A stretch of 64,000 nucleotides of DNA from Mollicutes bacterium (GTDB lineage Bacteria; Bacillota_I; Bacilli_A; RF39; UBA660): assembly GCA_004552445.1 (NCBI GenBank), contig SFOJ01000004.1, forward strand, positions 32,756-96,755, given 5' to 3'. Each line of letters begins with the position of its first letter. Position 1 is the first letter of the stretch. Position numbers and translations under genes: made by a program. Below are positions 18,453 through 28,360 of this stretch, piece after piece. Below the pieces are notes generated by a model. The model saw nothing but the letters and a program-made list of their open reading frames with translations, searched no databases and had not been told where the DNA came from.

Positions 18453-18995
18453 CTATTGTTTTTTATACATAAAACATTCTTTATCATGTGAATATATTAT
18501 TCCTATTGCTTGTAAGTATGAATATATAATTGTAGAACCTACAAATTTGCATCCTCTTTTAATTAAATCTTTAGATATCTTATCAGACAAATTATTTGTT
18601 GTTTTATCTACCTCATATAGTATATTTCCGTTTGTGAATCCGAGTAAGTATTTGTAAAAGCTTCCATATTCATTTTCTATGTTTTTAAATATTTTAGCAT
18701 TATTAATACTCGATTTTATTTTAAGTTTATTTCTTATTATTTTGGGGTTTGATAGTAATTCATTTATTTTATTTTCATCATAATTAATTATTTTATCTAT
18801 ATCAAAGTTATCATAAGAAATTCTAAAATCTTCTCTTTTATTTAACACACATTCCCAAGAAAGTCCAGCCTGGAAAGATTCAAGTATTAACATTTCAAAT
18901 AAATATTTATCATCTGTGTTTGGCATACACCATTCATTATCATGATACTCTATATATAATGGATTATCTAAGTTGCACCATTTACATCTTTTCAT
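18453..18995 (-). CDS. tag: DNA-3-methyladenine glycosylase I
   Basis: A 180-residue base-excision glycosylase that removes 3-methyladenine. The N-terminus RCKWCNLDNPLYIEYHDNEW carries the zinc-binding Cys and His; QAGLSWECVLNKREDFR is the family helix with the catalytic-site aromatic residues; the end carries the His-x3-Cys pair (SHDKECFMY) completing the zinc site. Length is typical. It is followed by a clear terminator and stands alone. Confidence 0.94.
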   Translation of the reverse strand: MKRCKWCNLDNPLYIEYHDNEWCMPNTDDKYLFEMLILESFQAGLSWECVLNKREDFRISYDNFDIDKIINYDENKINELLSNPKIIRNKLKIKSSINNAKIFKNIENEYGSFYKYLLGFTNGNILYEVDKTTNNLSDKISKDLIKRGCKFVGSTIIYSYLQAIGIIYSHDKECFMYKKQ

Positions 18996-19076
18996 AGTTT
19001 ATTCCTTTCTTATACTTCTATTAGTTCTTTTTATTCACTATATCATGTAATAAAGATTAATTTTCTTCTATAATTT

Positions 19077-19250
19077 TTATTTTTTTAATCTCTCATCTTT
19101 TACATATTTACATTTTCTTGGATTTCCTTCTGATCTATATATTGTTAAACTATCTAAATCAAATATAGAACTCCATACTGTTTCAAAGTTTAATGATTTA
19201 TCATATTGACACATAAATCCTTTATTACCTTTAAATCTTAAATGATACAA
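19077..19250 (-). CDS. small TTG-start ORF, 57 residues, possibly a gene remnant
   Basis: A TTG at 19248-19250 is preceded by GGAGG nine bases upstream, and the frame runs 57 codons to TAA. The product contains an aromatic-rich stretch (TVWSSIFDLDSLTIYRSEG) followed by NPRKCKY. This looks like the C-terminal tail of a C45-type (linear amide hydrolase/acyltransferase) protein, where WSS-x-FDL and GNP motifs occur. That assignment is from memory and tentative. No upstream coding for the rest of such an enzyme is present in the 150 bp before it, so it is either a real small protein or a decayed fragment that kept a good ribosome site. Confidence 0.4.
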   Translation of the reverse strand: MYHLRFKGNKGFMCQYDKSLNFETVWSSIFDLDSLTIYRSEGNPRKCKYVKDERLKK

Positions 19251-19360
19251 TTTATATTTCCTCCTTTTTATTAGAACATATTACGTTTAAATCATATTAT
19301 AATAAAAAATTTAAGTCAATAAAAAAGAAATAAAACATTTAACATACAAATAAATATTAA

Positions 19361-19386
19361 AAAAGCAAATCTTTAACGAGATTTGC
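19361..19386 (-). terminator. intrinsic terminator after ABC exporter operon
   Basis: Minus-strand GCAAATC-TCGTTAAA-GATTTGC followed by six U, 20 bp after the permease stop. Confidence 0.85.
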
Positions 19387-19407
19387 ATAATTAGTTAAAT
19401 TTATTAA

Positions 19408-20298
19408 TTATTTATTTTTGCATAACAAATGTTTTAAAATATATAACATAAATAGAATAAATATTGTTATTATTACTATTAAATACATTGTTGATATACT
19501 AACTACATTATTATTAAATATTAATCTAATATCAATAGATTCTTTTAAACTATTTATTGCGTTATTAGGAATTATTTTTGCTAACTCTCTAAATGTACTT
19601 TCCATAACTGAATTTTTCATTAAAGCTGTTGCATATGTGGTAGGTAAAAATAGCAAAGCATTTCTTAATCCTGCACCAAATTGACTCATTGGCATATACG
19701 CACCAGCAATAAATCCATACATAGAACTAACAATTGAACCAACAGCAGAAATTTGACCTTGTGTACTTAAAAATGAATTTATTAATGATGATAAAATACA
19801 ACCAAATAAAGTTAAGCCTATAACATTTAACATTATTAATAGTATATCTATTATGTTCATAAACCAGCCATTAATAGCAATATATATTAGACACAACCCT
19901 AACGCAAATAAATTGACAATTAAAGTAGATATAAATGATGCTAAAAAATATGATATAGCCAAAGTTTTCTTATCAGTTGGTGTAATAATTAAATCCTTAA
20001 TATTCCCATTTGCCTTATCTTGAACCATTAACATGTTTGAGCAAAAAGCAACAGTTATGCATGAAACAGATAATAGTGAACCTACCAATTGACCACTTAC
20101 TAAACCATTAAGTAATTTACTACTAATTTCTATGCTATCAGGTATAGCACTTATAAATGCATCTTTATATACGTTAGCTAAAAATGTAGAGTATAAAACT
20201 AATAAAATTGCAGGGGTAATTAATGAAGTAAAAAACATTCCTTTATCACTAAAATATACTTTTATATTTCTAATAGTTAAATTAATTATTTTTTTCAT
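19408..20298 (-). CDS. ABC-2 type multidrug exporter permease (DrrB-like)
   Basis: A 296-residue membrane protein with six hydrophobic segments and the ABC-2 layout: an N-terminal cytosolic start, then a first helix (MFFTSLITPAILLVLYSTFL), a conserved GNIKDLIITPTDKK coupling segment and a GFIAGAYMPMSQFGAG loop as in DrrB/NodJ-type permeases. It starts 1 bp after the end of the ATPase gene, with GGAGG inside the ATPase 3' end. Together they form a two-gene exporter of unknown substrate. Confidence 0.9.
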   Translation of the reverse strand: MKKIINLTIRNIKVYFSDKGMFFTSLITPAILLVLYSTFLANVYKDAFISAIPDSIEISSKLLNGLVSGQLVGSLLSVSCITVAFCSNMLMVQDKANGNIKDLIITPTDKKTLAISYFLASFISTLIVNLFALGLCLIYIAINGWFMNIIDILLIMLNVIGLTLFGCILSSLINSFLSTQGQISAVGSIVSSMYGFIAGAYMPMSQFGAGLRNALLFLPTTYATALMKNSVMESTFRELAKIIPNNAINSLKESIDIRLIFNNNVVSISTMYLIVIITIFILFMLYILKHLLCKNK

Positions 20299-20299
20299 T

Positions 20300-21202
20300 C
20301 TATACCTCCAGATTACTTCCAGTTGCGTTTAAGAACACATCATCCATTTTACCTTTTATTATTTCATAATCTTTAAATATTTCTTTATTTTTTATTATTA
20401 AATCAGTTGCTATACTTGTATTTTCGACTTCTATTTTAAATCCATCTCTAATCTTTGTATATGGTAATTTTAATTTCATTACATCATGTTCTTCTATATG
20501 GTAGATATTTATTATATCTTTAGCATATTTGTTTTTTAAATCTAAAGGTGTCCCTTCTGTAATAATTTTACCTTTTTCTATTATTGTTATAAAATCAGCA
20601 TCTGCTGCTTCTTCCATATAGTGTGTTGTTAAAAAAACAGTCATACCATTTTTTTCTCTTAAATTTCTTATTATATTCCATAATTTTTTTCTTGTATTTG
20701 GATCTAATCCTGTTGTAGGTTCATCAAGTATTAAAAATTCTGGTTCATGAATAATTGCTCTTGCAATATCAACTCTTCTTCTTTGCCCACCAGACAAAGT
20801 TTTAACTTTTTGATTTTTAATTTCATTTAATTCAAACATTTTTGACAATTCTTCAAATCTTTTTTTAAACTCATTTCCTGTAATATCATATAAACTAGCT
20901 CGATATTTTAAGTTATCATATACACTTAAAGTTTGATCTAAAACAGAATTTTGAAAAACCACACCTATTTTATTTTTTATATATTTTGAGTTTTTATTTA
21001 TATCTTCCCCACACACTATTATATTCCCATTATCATTTTTTAAAGTTCCACATATCATAGATATCGTTGTTGATTTACCAGCACCATTAACACCTAAATA
21101 TGCAAACATCTCACCCTTTTTCACTTTAAAACTTATATTATTAACCGCTTTTATTTTACCAAAACTTTTACTAACATTAGTTATCTTTAAAATTTCTTCC
21201 AT
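20300..21202 (-). CDS. ABC-2 exporter ATP-binding protein (DrrA-like)
   Basis: A 300-residue ATPase with Walker A GVNGAGKSTTISMIC, signature LSGGQRRRVDIARA, Walker B FLILDEPTTGLDP and switch His in TTHYMEEA. The C-terminal extension (about 215-300) is the DrrA-type domain. First gene of the exporter operon. Its 5' region carries an unusual array of helically phased TTTCCG sites, so transcription is probably controlled by a protein binding cooperatively there. GAGG ribosome site lies 7 bases before the ATG. Confidence 0.94.
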   Translation of the reverse strand: MEEILKITNVSKSFGKIKAVNNISFKVKKGEMFAYLGVNGAGKSTTISMICGTLKNDNGNIIVCGEDINKNSKYIKNKIGVVFQNSVLDQTLSVYDNLKYRASLYDITGNEFKKRFEELSKMFELNEIKNQKVKTLSGGQRRRVDIARAIIHEPEFLILDEPTTGLDPNTRKKLWNIIRNLREKNGMTVFLTTHYMEEAADADFITIIEKGKIITEGTPLDLKNKYAKDIINIYHIEEHDVMKLKLPYTKIRDGFKIEVENTSIATDLIIKNKEIFKDYEIIKGKMDDVFLNATGSNLEV

Positions 21203-21257
21203 ATAAGAGCCTCACTTTCAAATTACTATTTATCTGCCAGTTACATTATATCATAAG

Positions 21258-21350
21258 TTTCCGATTTTTTCCGTTTTACTTCCGAATAATTTCCGTTTCA
21301 TTTCCGATTGATTTCCATTTTTTCCGATTCATATATATTAAACATTTCCA
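21258..21350. repeat. helically phased TTTCCG repeat array (candidate operator)
   Basis: Eight near-identical hexamers, plus strand TTTCCG or one-base variants, start at 21258, 21268, 21279, 21290, 21301, 21312, 21321 and 21345. The first seven are spaced 10, 11, 11, 11, 11 and 9 bp, that is one helical turn. On the minus strand (direction of the exporter genes) the unit reads CGGAAA, often TCGGAAA. It lies 56-148 bp upstream of the ABC exporter start. No regulator gene is adjacent. Confidence 0.75.
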
Positions 21351-21397
21351 TTTTGTAAATATCATTCACTCATTTCACTGCAAAATTTTAAATAAAC

Positions 21398-21549
21398 AAA
21401 AAAATCACTTTTTCAAATAAGCGATTTTCCTTTATAAAACTTGACTTTCTAGGCCACAGAAAAGTTCAAGTTAAACTCTTATGGTGCCCTAAGGGAAGAA
21501 GTAGAACAACTCCTAGGGCAAAAGAAATAGCTAGTAATAACTATTAACT
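21398..21549 (-). ncRNA. candidate structured non-coding RNA, about 150 nt
   Basis: No protein-coding frame is present, but on the minus strand a promoter (21556-21585) and an intrinsic terminator (AAUCGCU/AGUGAUU then seven U, ending at 21398) bracket a region rich in base pairing. One hairpin pairs GCCCUA with UAGGGC across a C/U-rich loop (21488-21521). A second, near 21443-21477, pairs AACUUGA...CUUUUCU with AGAAAGUCAAGUU around GUGGCC. I could not match it to 6S, SRP, RNase P, tmRNA or a riboswitch from memory. Confidence 0.6.
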
Positions 21550-21555
21550 AAATAT

Positions 21556-21585
21556 ATTATACTACATTTCTAGTAAAAATCGAAA
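21556..21585 (-). promoter_or_regulatory. promoter of candidate ncRNA
   Basis: Minus strand -10 TATAAT (21556-21561) preceded by TAG, and -35 TTTCGA (21580-21585), spacer 18. The downstream region is non-coding and ends in a terminator. It is arranged divergently to the HD-domain gene, whose own TATAAT is at 21624-21629 on the plus strand. Confidence 0.65.
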
Positions 21586-21649
21586 AAACTTCATAAAAAA
21601 AATAAATTTACTCAAAAAAATGTTATAATTAGTATGGAGATGACTTGTT

Positions 21650-22318
21650 ATGCATATTAATAAAGATCTAATGTTATATATAGAAAAAAATATATTTCCA
21701 AAATATGAAAAATATTATTCTCATGGAATGTTACACATAAATAATGTAATTGAAAATATGTTGATGCTAGCTGATTATTATGAATTAGACAAAAATATGG
21801 CTTATGTTATTGCTGCTTTTCATGATATTGGTCTAAATATTGATAGAGAAAATCATGAGCACGAATCAGGAAAAATATTAAAGAATGATGTAGAGTTAAA
21901 GAAATATTTTAATAATGAACAAATCAAAATTATGAAAGAAGCCGTAGAAGATCATAGAGGTTCTAGAAAAGAAAGACCTAGAAATTTTTATGGAGAATGT
22001 GTTTCAGATTCTGATAGAGATTTTGATATTGAATTATTGGCAAAAAGACAACTAGCTACATCTCTTAAAAATTACTTAACACTTAAAACTTTTGATGAAC
22101 ATTTCGAAAGATGTTATGAATATATTTGCAGAAGAATTAATAATGATGGCAATTTTAATCTTTGGACAAATAATCCTTTAATGATAGAAAAAAGAGATAA
22201 ATTTCAAAAAGATTATTTAAACAAGGATTATGCAAAGTCAGTATATAAAAAAGAGTGGGATAAAATATCAAATGATGGGACAAAGGAAAAAATACTTAAT
22301 TATTATGAAGATTATTAA
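21650..22318 (+). CDS. HD domain phosphohydrolase-like protein
   Basis: A 222-residue protein with an HD-type metal site: YSHGMLHINNVIENML (first His), AAFHDIGLN (HD pair, about residue 61) and ENHEHESG (second His), and DSDRDFD downstream. This is the arrangement of small metal-dependent HD hydrolases acting on nucleotides or phosphate esters. The substrate is unknown. GGAGATGA lies 6 bases before ATG. It is the last gene before the mobile element, whose candidate oriT begins 27 bp after its stop. Confidence 0.82.
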   Translation: MHINKDLMLYIEKNIFPKYEKYYSHGMLHINNVIENMLMLADYYELDKNMAYVIAAFHDIGLNIDRENHEHESGKILKNDVELKKYFNNEQIKIMKEAVEDHRGSRKERPRNFYGECVSDSDRDFDIELLAKRQLATSLKNYLTLKTFDEHFERCYEYICRRINNDGNFNLWTNNPLMIEKRDKFQKDYLNKDYAKSVYKKEWDKISNDGTKEKILNYYEDY

Positions 22319-22344
22319 AAATGCTTTTTTACACTATTTTAATT

Positions 22345-22401
22345 CACACGCTAATTGATATGTCAATTTGCAAGTGTGTTTCTAAATTTTCAAAAATTTA
22401 G
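22345..22401 (+). other. candidate oriT of the MobV relaxase
   Basis: Inverted repeat GCTAATTGA-TATG-TCAATTTGC (22350-22371, one mismatch) is followed at once by AAGTGTGTT (22372-22380). This resembles the MobV/pMV158 arrangement of a hairpin beside a TAGTGTG/TT nick site. A perfect 9-bp inverted repeat CTAAATTTT-CA-AAAATTTAG follows at 22382-22401. The similarity to the pMV158 nick region is from memory; strand and nick position are inferred. Confidence 0.5.
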
Positions 22402-22408
22402 TATAAAC

Positions 22409-22443
22409 AAAGAATACGGCTAATCGAAGTAGTCGTATTCTTT
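22409..22443 (-). terminator. hairpin terminator at end of relaxase operon
   Basis: AAGAATACG and CGTATTCTT form a 9-bp stem spanning the stop region of the relaxase tail fragment. A weak U-rich tail follows on the minus strand and a stronger one on the plus strand. Confidence 0.5.
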
Positions 22444-22726
22444 TTCTAATGTTTCTTCTTTAATAAAATCATTTACTTCTATTTCTTTATCAGTATTTTT
22501 AGAAATATCTATTAAATCATAAGAGTTATATAAATCTTTTTCATAACAATCTTTTAAAATGTTTATAGTTTTATTTTTATCACTTTCATTTTTAGAAAGT
22601 AGAATTCTTCTAAAAATGTCTTTTAACATTTCTAATATATACTTAATAAATTCAATTAAGTTATTATTATTTTGGCCTAGCTTTTCACATTCTTCTTCTA
22701 AATTATCTATTACTTTTTGTGAATGA

Positions 22727-25580
<2,854 letters not shown>

Positions 25581-25596
25581 CTAGTTTAAAAAACAT

Positions 25597-25863
25597 TTAA
25601 TTGTTTTTAATATGAACTTCCATATCTTTTAATTTAATACATTTAGAATAATCATTTATAAAAACTTTATCACTTCCATTAAATATTAAATAATTATTCT
25701 CCTTGATTGTTATAATATGTGGACTTACATAAGCAATATTACTTCCTTTAATATTAATAATACTTCCTTGTTTAATAGAGTACTTACAACAAGCAAATCT
25801 ACATATCATATCAATTCTTTTTAGAACTTCCTTTTCAACATCTAATATTTTTACTTCCTTCAT
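25597..25863 (-). CDS. hypothetical small protein of the mobile element
   Basis: An 88-residue protein beginning MKEVKILDVEKEVLKRID. AGGAG lies 4 bases before ATG 25863; the in-frame GTG upstream overlaps that site and is rejected. It has paired Cys (FACCKYS) and beta-rich middle (GSIINIKGSNIAYVSPHIITIK). I recognise no family. It sits immediately upstream of the recombinase on the same strand and may be an accessory or excision protein; that is position-based inference. 112 bp separate it from the recombinase. Confidence 0.5.
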   Translation of the reverse strand: MKEVKILDVEKEVLKRIDMICRFACCKYSIKQGSIINIKGSNIAYVSPHIITIKENNYLIFNGSDKVFINDYSKCIKLKDMEVHIKNN

Positions 25864-25889
25864 AAAACTCCTCACTTTCCTTATAATAA

Positions 25890-25916
25890 CAAAAAAACTA
25901 GACGGTACTTCTAGTT
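25890..25916 (-). terminator. intrinsic terminator after tRNA operon
   Basis: Minus-strand AACTAGA-N6-TCTAGTT followed by seven U. It ends the ssrA-orf-tRNA transcript. A second perfect inverted repeat CTCGAA-AAG-TTCGAG (25931-25945) lies between it and tRNA-Thr. Confidence 0.8.
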
Positions 25917-25958
25917 AATATTTATTACTACTCGAAAAGTTCGAGTTTCCTATCAATC

Positions 25959-26034
25959 TGGTGCTGAAAAGAGGAATCGAACCCCCAACCTACTGATTAC
26001 GATTCAGTTGCTCTACCGATTGAGCTATTTCAGC
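25959..26034 (-). tRNA. tRNA-Thr (anticodon CGU)
   Basis: Complete cloverleaf, with the CCA encoded. Acceptor GCTGAAA/TTTCAGC, D stem GCTC/GAGC, anticodon stem ACTGA/TCAGT with loop ATCGTAA giving anticodon CGT (reads ACG), T loop TTCGATT, A73. Confidence 0.93.
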
Positions 26035-26035
26035 A

Positions 26036-26109
26036 TGGTTGCCTCAATAGGATTCGAACCTATGATGCTGGAGTCAGAGTCCAGAGCCTTACCGCTTGGC
26101 CATGAGGCA
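26036..26109 (-). tRNA. tRNA-Gln (anticodon CUG)
   Basis: Complete cloverleaf with encoded CCA. Acceptor TGCCTCA/TGAGGCA, D stem GCC/GGC, anticodon stem CTGGA/TCCAG with loop CTCTGAC giving CTG (reads CAG), T stem ATAGG/CCTAT, A73. Only one base separates it from tRNA-Thr. Confidence 0.92.
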
Positions 26110-26117
26110 ATAATGTA

Positions 26118-26480
26118 TTAGTTGTATGACAACATAATACTTTTTTTAGTATAAATTAAATCTAGTAAATCTATATTTAAATATAGATCGTATAAATCTT
26201 TATTTTTTACTATTTTAAAATCTATATCTTCTTTGCTTATATCACTTGGAATATCATTTACTTCATAAATTATTTCTTCTACTGAATCCCTTAGAGTTAT
26301 TTCATCTTTTATTTCATCTAATTCATCTTTAGTTAGTGTTGTTCTAAATTCTAGTTTTATATCTCCTAAATCTTCAGAATGAGTTTCTATTTTTAAAGTA
26401 AATGTACTCATTATTCCACTTTCATTTTCCCATATAACTGTTGTTTTGTCAGTTAAACTTTCATTATCAATTTTTAGCAT
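26118..26480 (-). CDS. hypothetical 120-residue protein between ssrA and tRNAs
   Basis: An acidic, beta-rich protein (KIDNESLTDKTTVIWEN, IKLEFRTTLTKDELDEIKDEI) with no Cys and no TM segment. I recognise no family. The ATG at 26480 has AGAGAG at a 5-base gap; the earlier in-frame GTG overlaps this site and is rejected. Its stop is 9 bp before tRNA-Gln and its start 51 bp after ssrA, so it is embedded in an RNA-gene transcript. Codon use resembles the neighbours. Confidence 0.6.
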   Translation of the reverse strand: MLKIDNESLTDKTTVIWENESGIMSTFTLKIETHSEDLGDIKLEFRTTLTKDELDEIKDEITLRDSVEEIIYEVNDIPSDISKEDIDFKIVKNKDLYDLYLNIDLLDLIYTKKSIMLSYN

Positions 26481-26530
26481 AAGCACTCTCTTTCATTTAA
26501 AAAGACTTAATTAAGTCTATTATTCATATT

Positions 26531-26884
26531 TGGTGGAGATGAGGAGTAGCGAACTCCTGTCCAAGATTCATCCCAGTAGAATTTCTACAAGTTTAGTTGG
26601 TTTTTAAATTCAAATAATAATGTAGATTGCCAACTTCTCTTATTATTCTAAGTTTGCTATTCATTCATTATAAATCACAAACAAATTTATAATATAGTTC
26701 ACTTTATGACTCCCCTCTTAAAACTCGTGAACAAAAGTTAAAAGTGGAAGCTCCGTTTTACTTAACTTAAGCAAAAGATGGAGAAAAATTAAAATCGTTT
26801 CCGATTATTTTAGTTTTTGCATTTATAGTATGCCTACTACTTGCATTCTACCCAGACATAACCCTGTCGAATCAATGCATCCCC
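26531..26884 (-). ncRNA. ssrA: transfer-messenger RNA (tmRNA)
   Basis: Single-piece tmRNA, 354 nt including the encoded CCA (26531-26533). The tRNA-like ends pair GGGGAUG with CAUCUCC, and the T-arm GTTCGCTACTC and 5' GATTCGACAGGG are characteristic. The tag frame at 26770-26820 starts GCA and encodes AKTKIIGNDFNFSPSFA, followed by TAA and a second in-frame TAA two codons later. The tag ends FA rather than the LAA/VAA usual for ClpXP-type tags. It rescues stalled ribosomes with SmpB, not encoded here. Confidence 0.97.
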
Positions 26885-26929
26885 GTATGTGTTAATTATA
26901 TCATATTATACCTTTTATTACTAGTTTTA

Positions 26930-26958
26930 TTGACAAAATATGTTTTTTTGAATAAAAT
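26930..26958 (+). promoter_or_regulatory. promoter of a leaderless gene
   Basis: -35 TTGACA (26930-26935), 17-base spacer, -10 TAAAAT (26953-26958). The next gene's ATG begins at 26966, only 7 bases past the -10, so transcription would start at or beside the A of ATG. It diverges from ssrA. Confidence 0.7.
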
Positions 26959-26965
26959 TGTAGGT

Positions 26966-27691
26966 ATGAAATATAGTGTTTTTAAAATTGTTGAGTTAGT
27001 AGTGGTTAATTTTATTACAATGATTAGACTAATTGGTGCTATAATATTACCTATCATTTATGTTAAATATGGTGCTAGCATATGTGCTATATGGACAATA
27101 GTGTTATTTGCTACTGATGCCATAGATGGTTTTCTTGCAAGAAGTCTTAAAATTTCTACTTTTTTTGGAAGTGCGATGGATGGAATTAGTGATAAATTAT
27201 TAAACGCTATTTCTTTTATTATTTTAGGACTTCAGTATAATATAATGATACCACCACTTATTTTAGAAATTGCTATCATGTCAACATTGTATTCTACATA
27301 TAGATTTGGTGGTAATATTCAATCTAGCAAGACAGGAAAAATTAAAACTGTAATACTAGATGTTTGTGTTATACTTAGTTTCACTCTCATGAGTTTGCCT
27401 GCTTTAAATATAGATAATAGTATTATTAATCATTTAATACATTATACAAATACATATATAGTTTTACTAGGTTGTATTATAACTATCGCATCTATCGTTA
27501 CTCTAATTGATTATAATAAGAAAAATAAAAATACAAGAAATAATAAAAAATTAACACATATAAAATATCAACATAGAATAAAGAAAAATATGAAAGAAGT
27601 ATTATCTGATTTATTTGATACTGATTATTATATTAAACATAAAAATGAACCTATTATGAAACAATTCTATAAAACTAAAGTAGCTAAATAA
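26966..27691 (+). CDS. CDP-alcohol phosphatidyltransferase family protein
   Basis: A 241-residue integral membrane enzyme. The CDP-OH-P signature is complete: DAIDGFLAR, eight residues, G, three residues, D, three residues, D (within FFGSAMDGISD). It transfers a phosphatidyl group from CDP-diacylglycerol to an alcohol; the acceptor is not predictable. About six TM helices and a Lys-rich tail of 55 residues follow. An upstream in-frame TTG at 26930 is the -35 box itself, so I choose ATG 26966, which has only a weak AGGT before it and probably begins the transcript. Confidence 0.88.
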   Translation: MKYSVFKIVELVVVNFITMIRLIGAIILPIIYVKYGASICAIWTIVLFATDAIDGFLARSLKISTFFGSAMDGISDKLLNAISFIILGLQYNIMIPPLILEIAIMSTLYSTYRFGGNIQSSKTGKIKTVILDVCVILSFTLMSLPALNIDNSIINHLIHYTNTYIVLLGCIITIASIVTLIDYNKKNKNTRNNKKLTHIKYQHRIKKNMKEVLSDLFDTDYYIKHKNEPIMKQFYKTKVAK

Positions 27692-27706
27692 ATTAGTTAC
27701 TTTTTT
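27679..27706 (+). terminator. intrinsic terminator overlapping gene end
   Basis: AAGTAGCTAA/TTAGTTACTT stem (one G-U pair) followed by six T; its 5' arm is the last codons of the phosphatidyltransferase gene. Confidence 0.7.
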
Positions 27707-27757
27707 CTTTATAAATGTGGAAATATATGCTACAATTATAATCAAGGAAGTGATTAA

Positions 27758-28348
27758 ATGAAGCAAAAGATAAGTATACTTCTTATAATCGTAATTGCTA
27801 TTATTGGAACTATAGTTATATATAAACATTTTTATAAACAGCAAATTGATAATAAGAGTGTTACTAAATTTTCTGATGAATATACTTTAGTAGATAAAAA
27901 TAATGTATTTGTTTACTCAAATATTGATGAAGTTGCTAATATGTTAGAAAATGGTACTGGAATAGTGTTTATGGCTTTTCCAGAATGTCCATGGTGTCAA
28001 TATTATGCTAAATATTTGAATGAAGTTGCTCTTGAAAATAATATAAAAGAAATATATTATTTAAATATTAAACATGATAGACAAATAAATTCTAATAATT
28101 ATTCTAAAATTACTAAATTGCTTGATAATTATTTATATTCTGACGATGGTGGAAAAGTAAAAGTATTTGCCCCTAACCTTACCTTTATTAAAAATGGTAA
28201 AATAATTGCTAACGATAATGAAACAGCAATTATTGAAGGAAATATTAAAGTAGAAAAATATTGGAATCAAGAAAAAATAAATGAATTTAAAGTAAAGATA
28301 GCAAGTTATATTAAAGATTATGATACAACTTGTTCAACTTGTAATTAG
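27758..28348 (+). CDS. membrane-anchored thioredoxin-fold protein
   Basis: A 196-residue protein with an N-terminal TM anchor (residues 4-24) and an extracytoplasmic thioredoxin-like domain whose active site is ECPWCQYYAKYL (CxxC, about residue 74), followed by a cis-Pro-like NLTFIKNGK strand. A second CxxC (TTCSTCN) ends the protein. It probably acts in extracellular disulfide reduction, isomerisation or metal transfer. AAGGAAGTGATTAA ribosome site. Twelve bases separate it from the EIIB-like gene, with which it forms an operon. Confidence 0.82.
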   Translation: MKQKISILLIIVIAIIGTIVIYKHFYKQQIDNKSVTKFSDEYTLVDKNNVFVYSNIDEVANMLENGTGIVFMAFPECPWCQYYAKYLNEVALENNIKEIYYLNIKHDRQINSNNYSKITKLLDNYLYSDDGGKVKVFAPNLTFIKNGKIIANDNETAIIEGNIKVEKYWNQEKINEFKVKIASYIKDYDTTCSTCN

Positions 28349-28360
28349 GAGGTATAAAAA

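Noticed and set aside
25931..25945. Perfect CTCGAA-AAG-TTCGAG inverted repeat considered as an att site
   Set aside because: No second copy was found at the other end of the element, and it may be part of the tRNA 3' processing or termination region.
26930..26965. A 12-codon longer phosphatidyltransferase start at TTG 26930
   Set aside because: That TTG is the first base triplet of the -35 box TTGACA, and no ribosome site precedes it.
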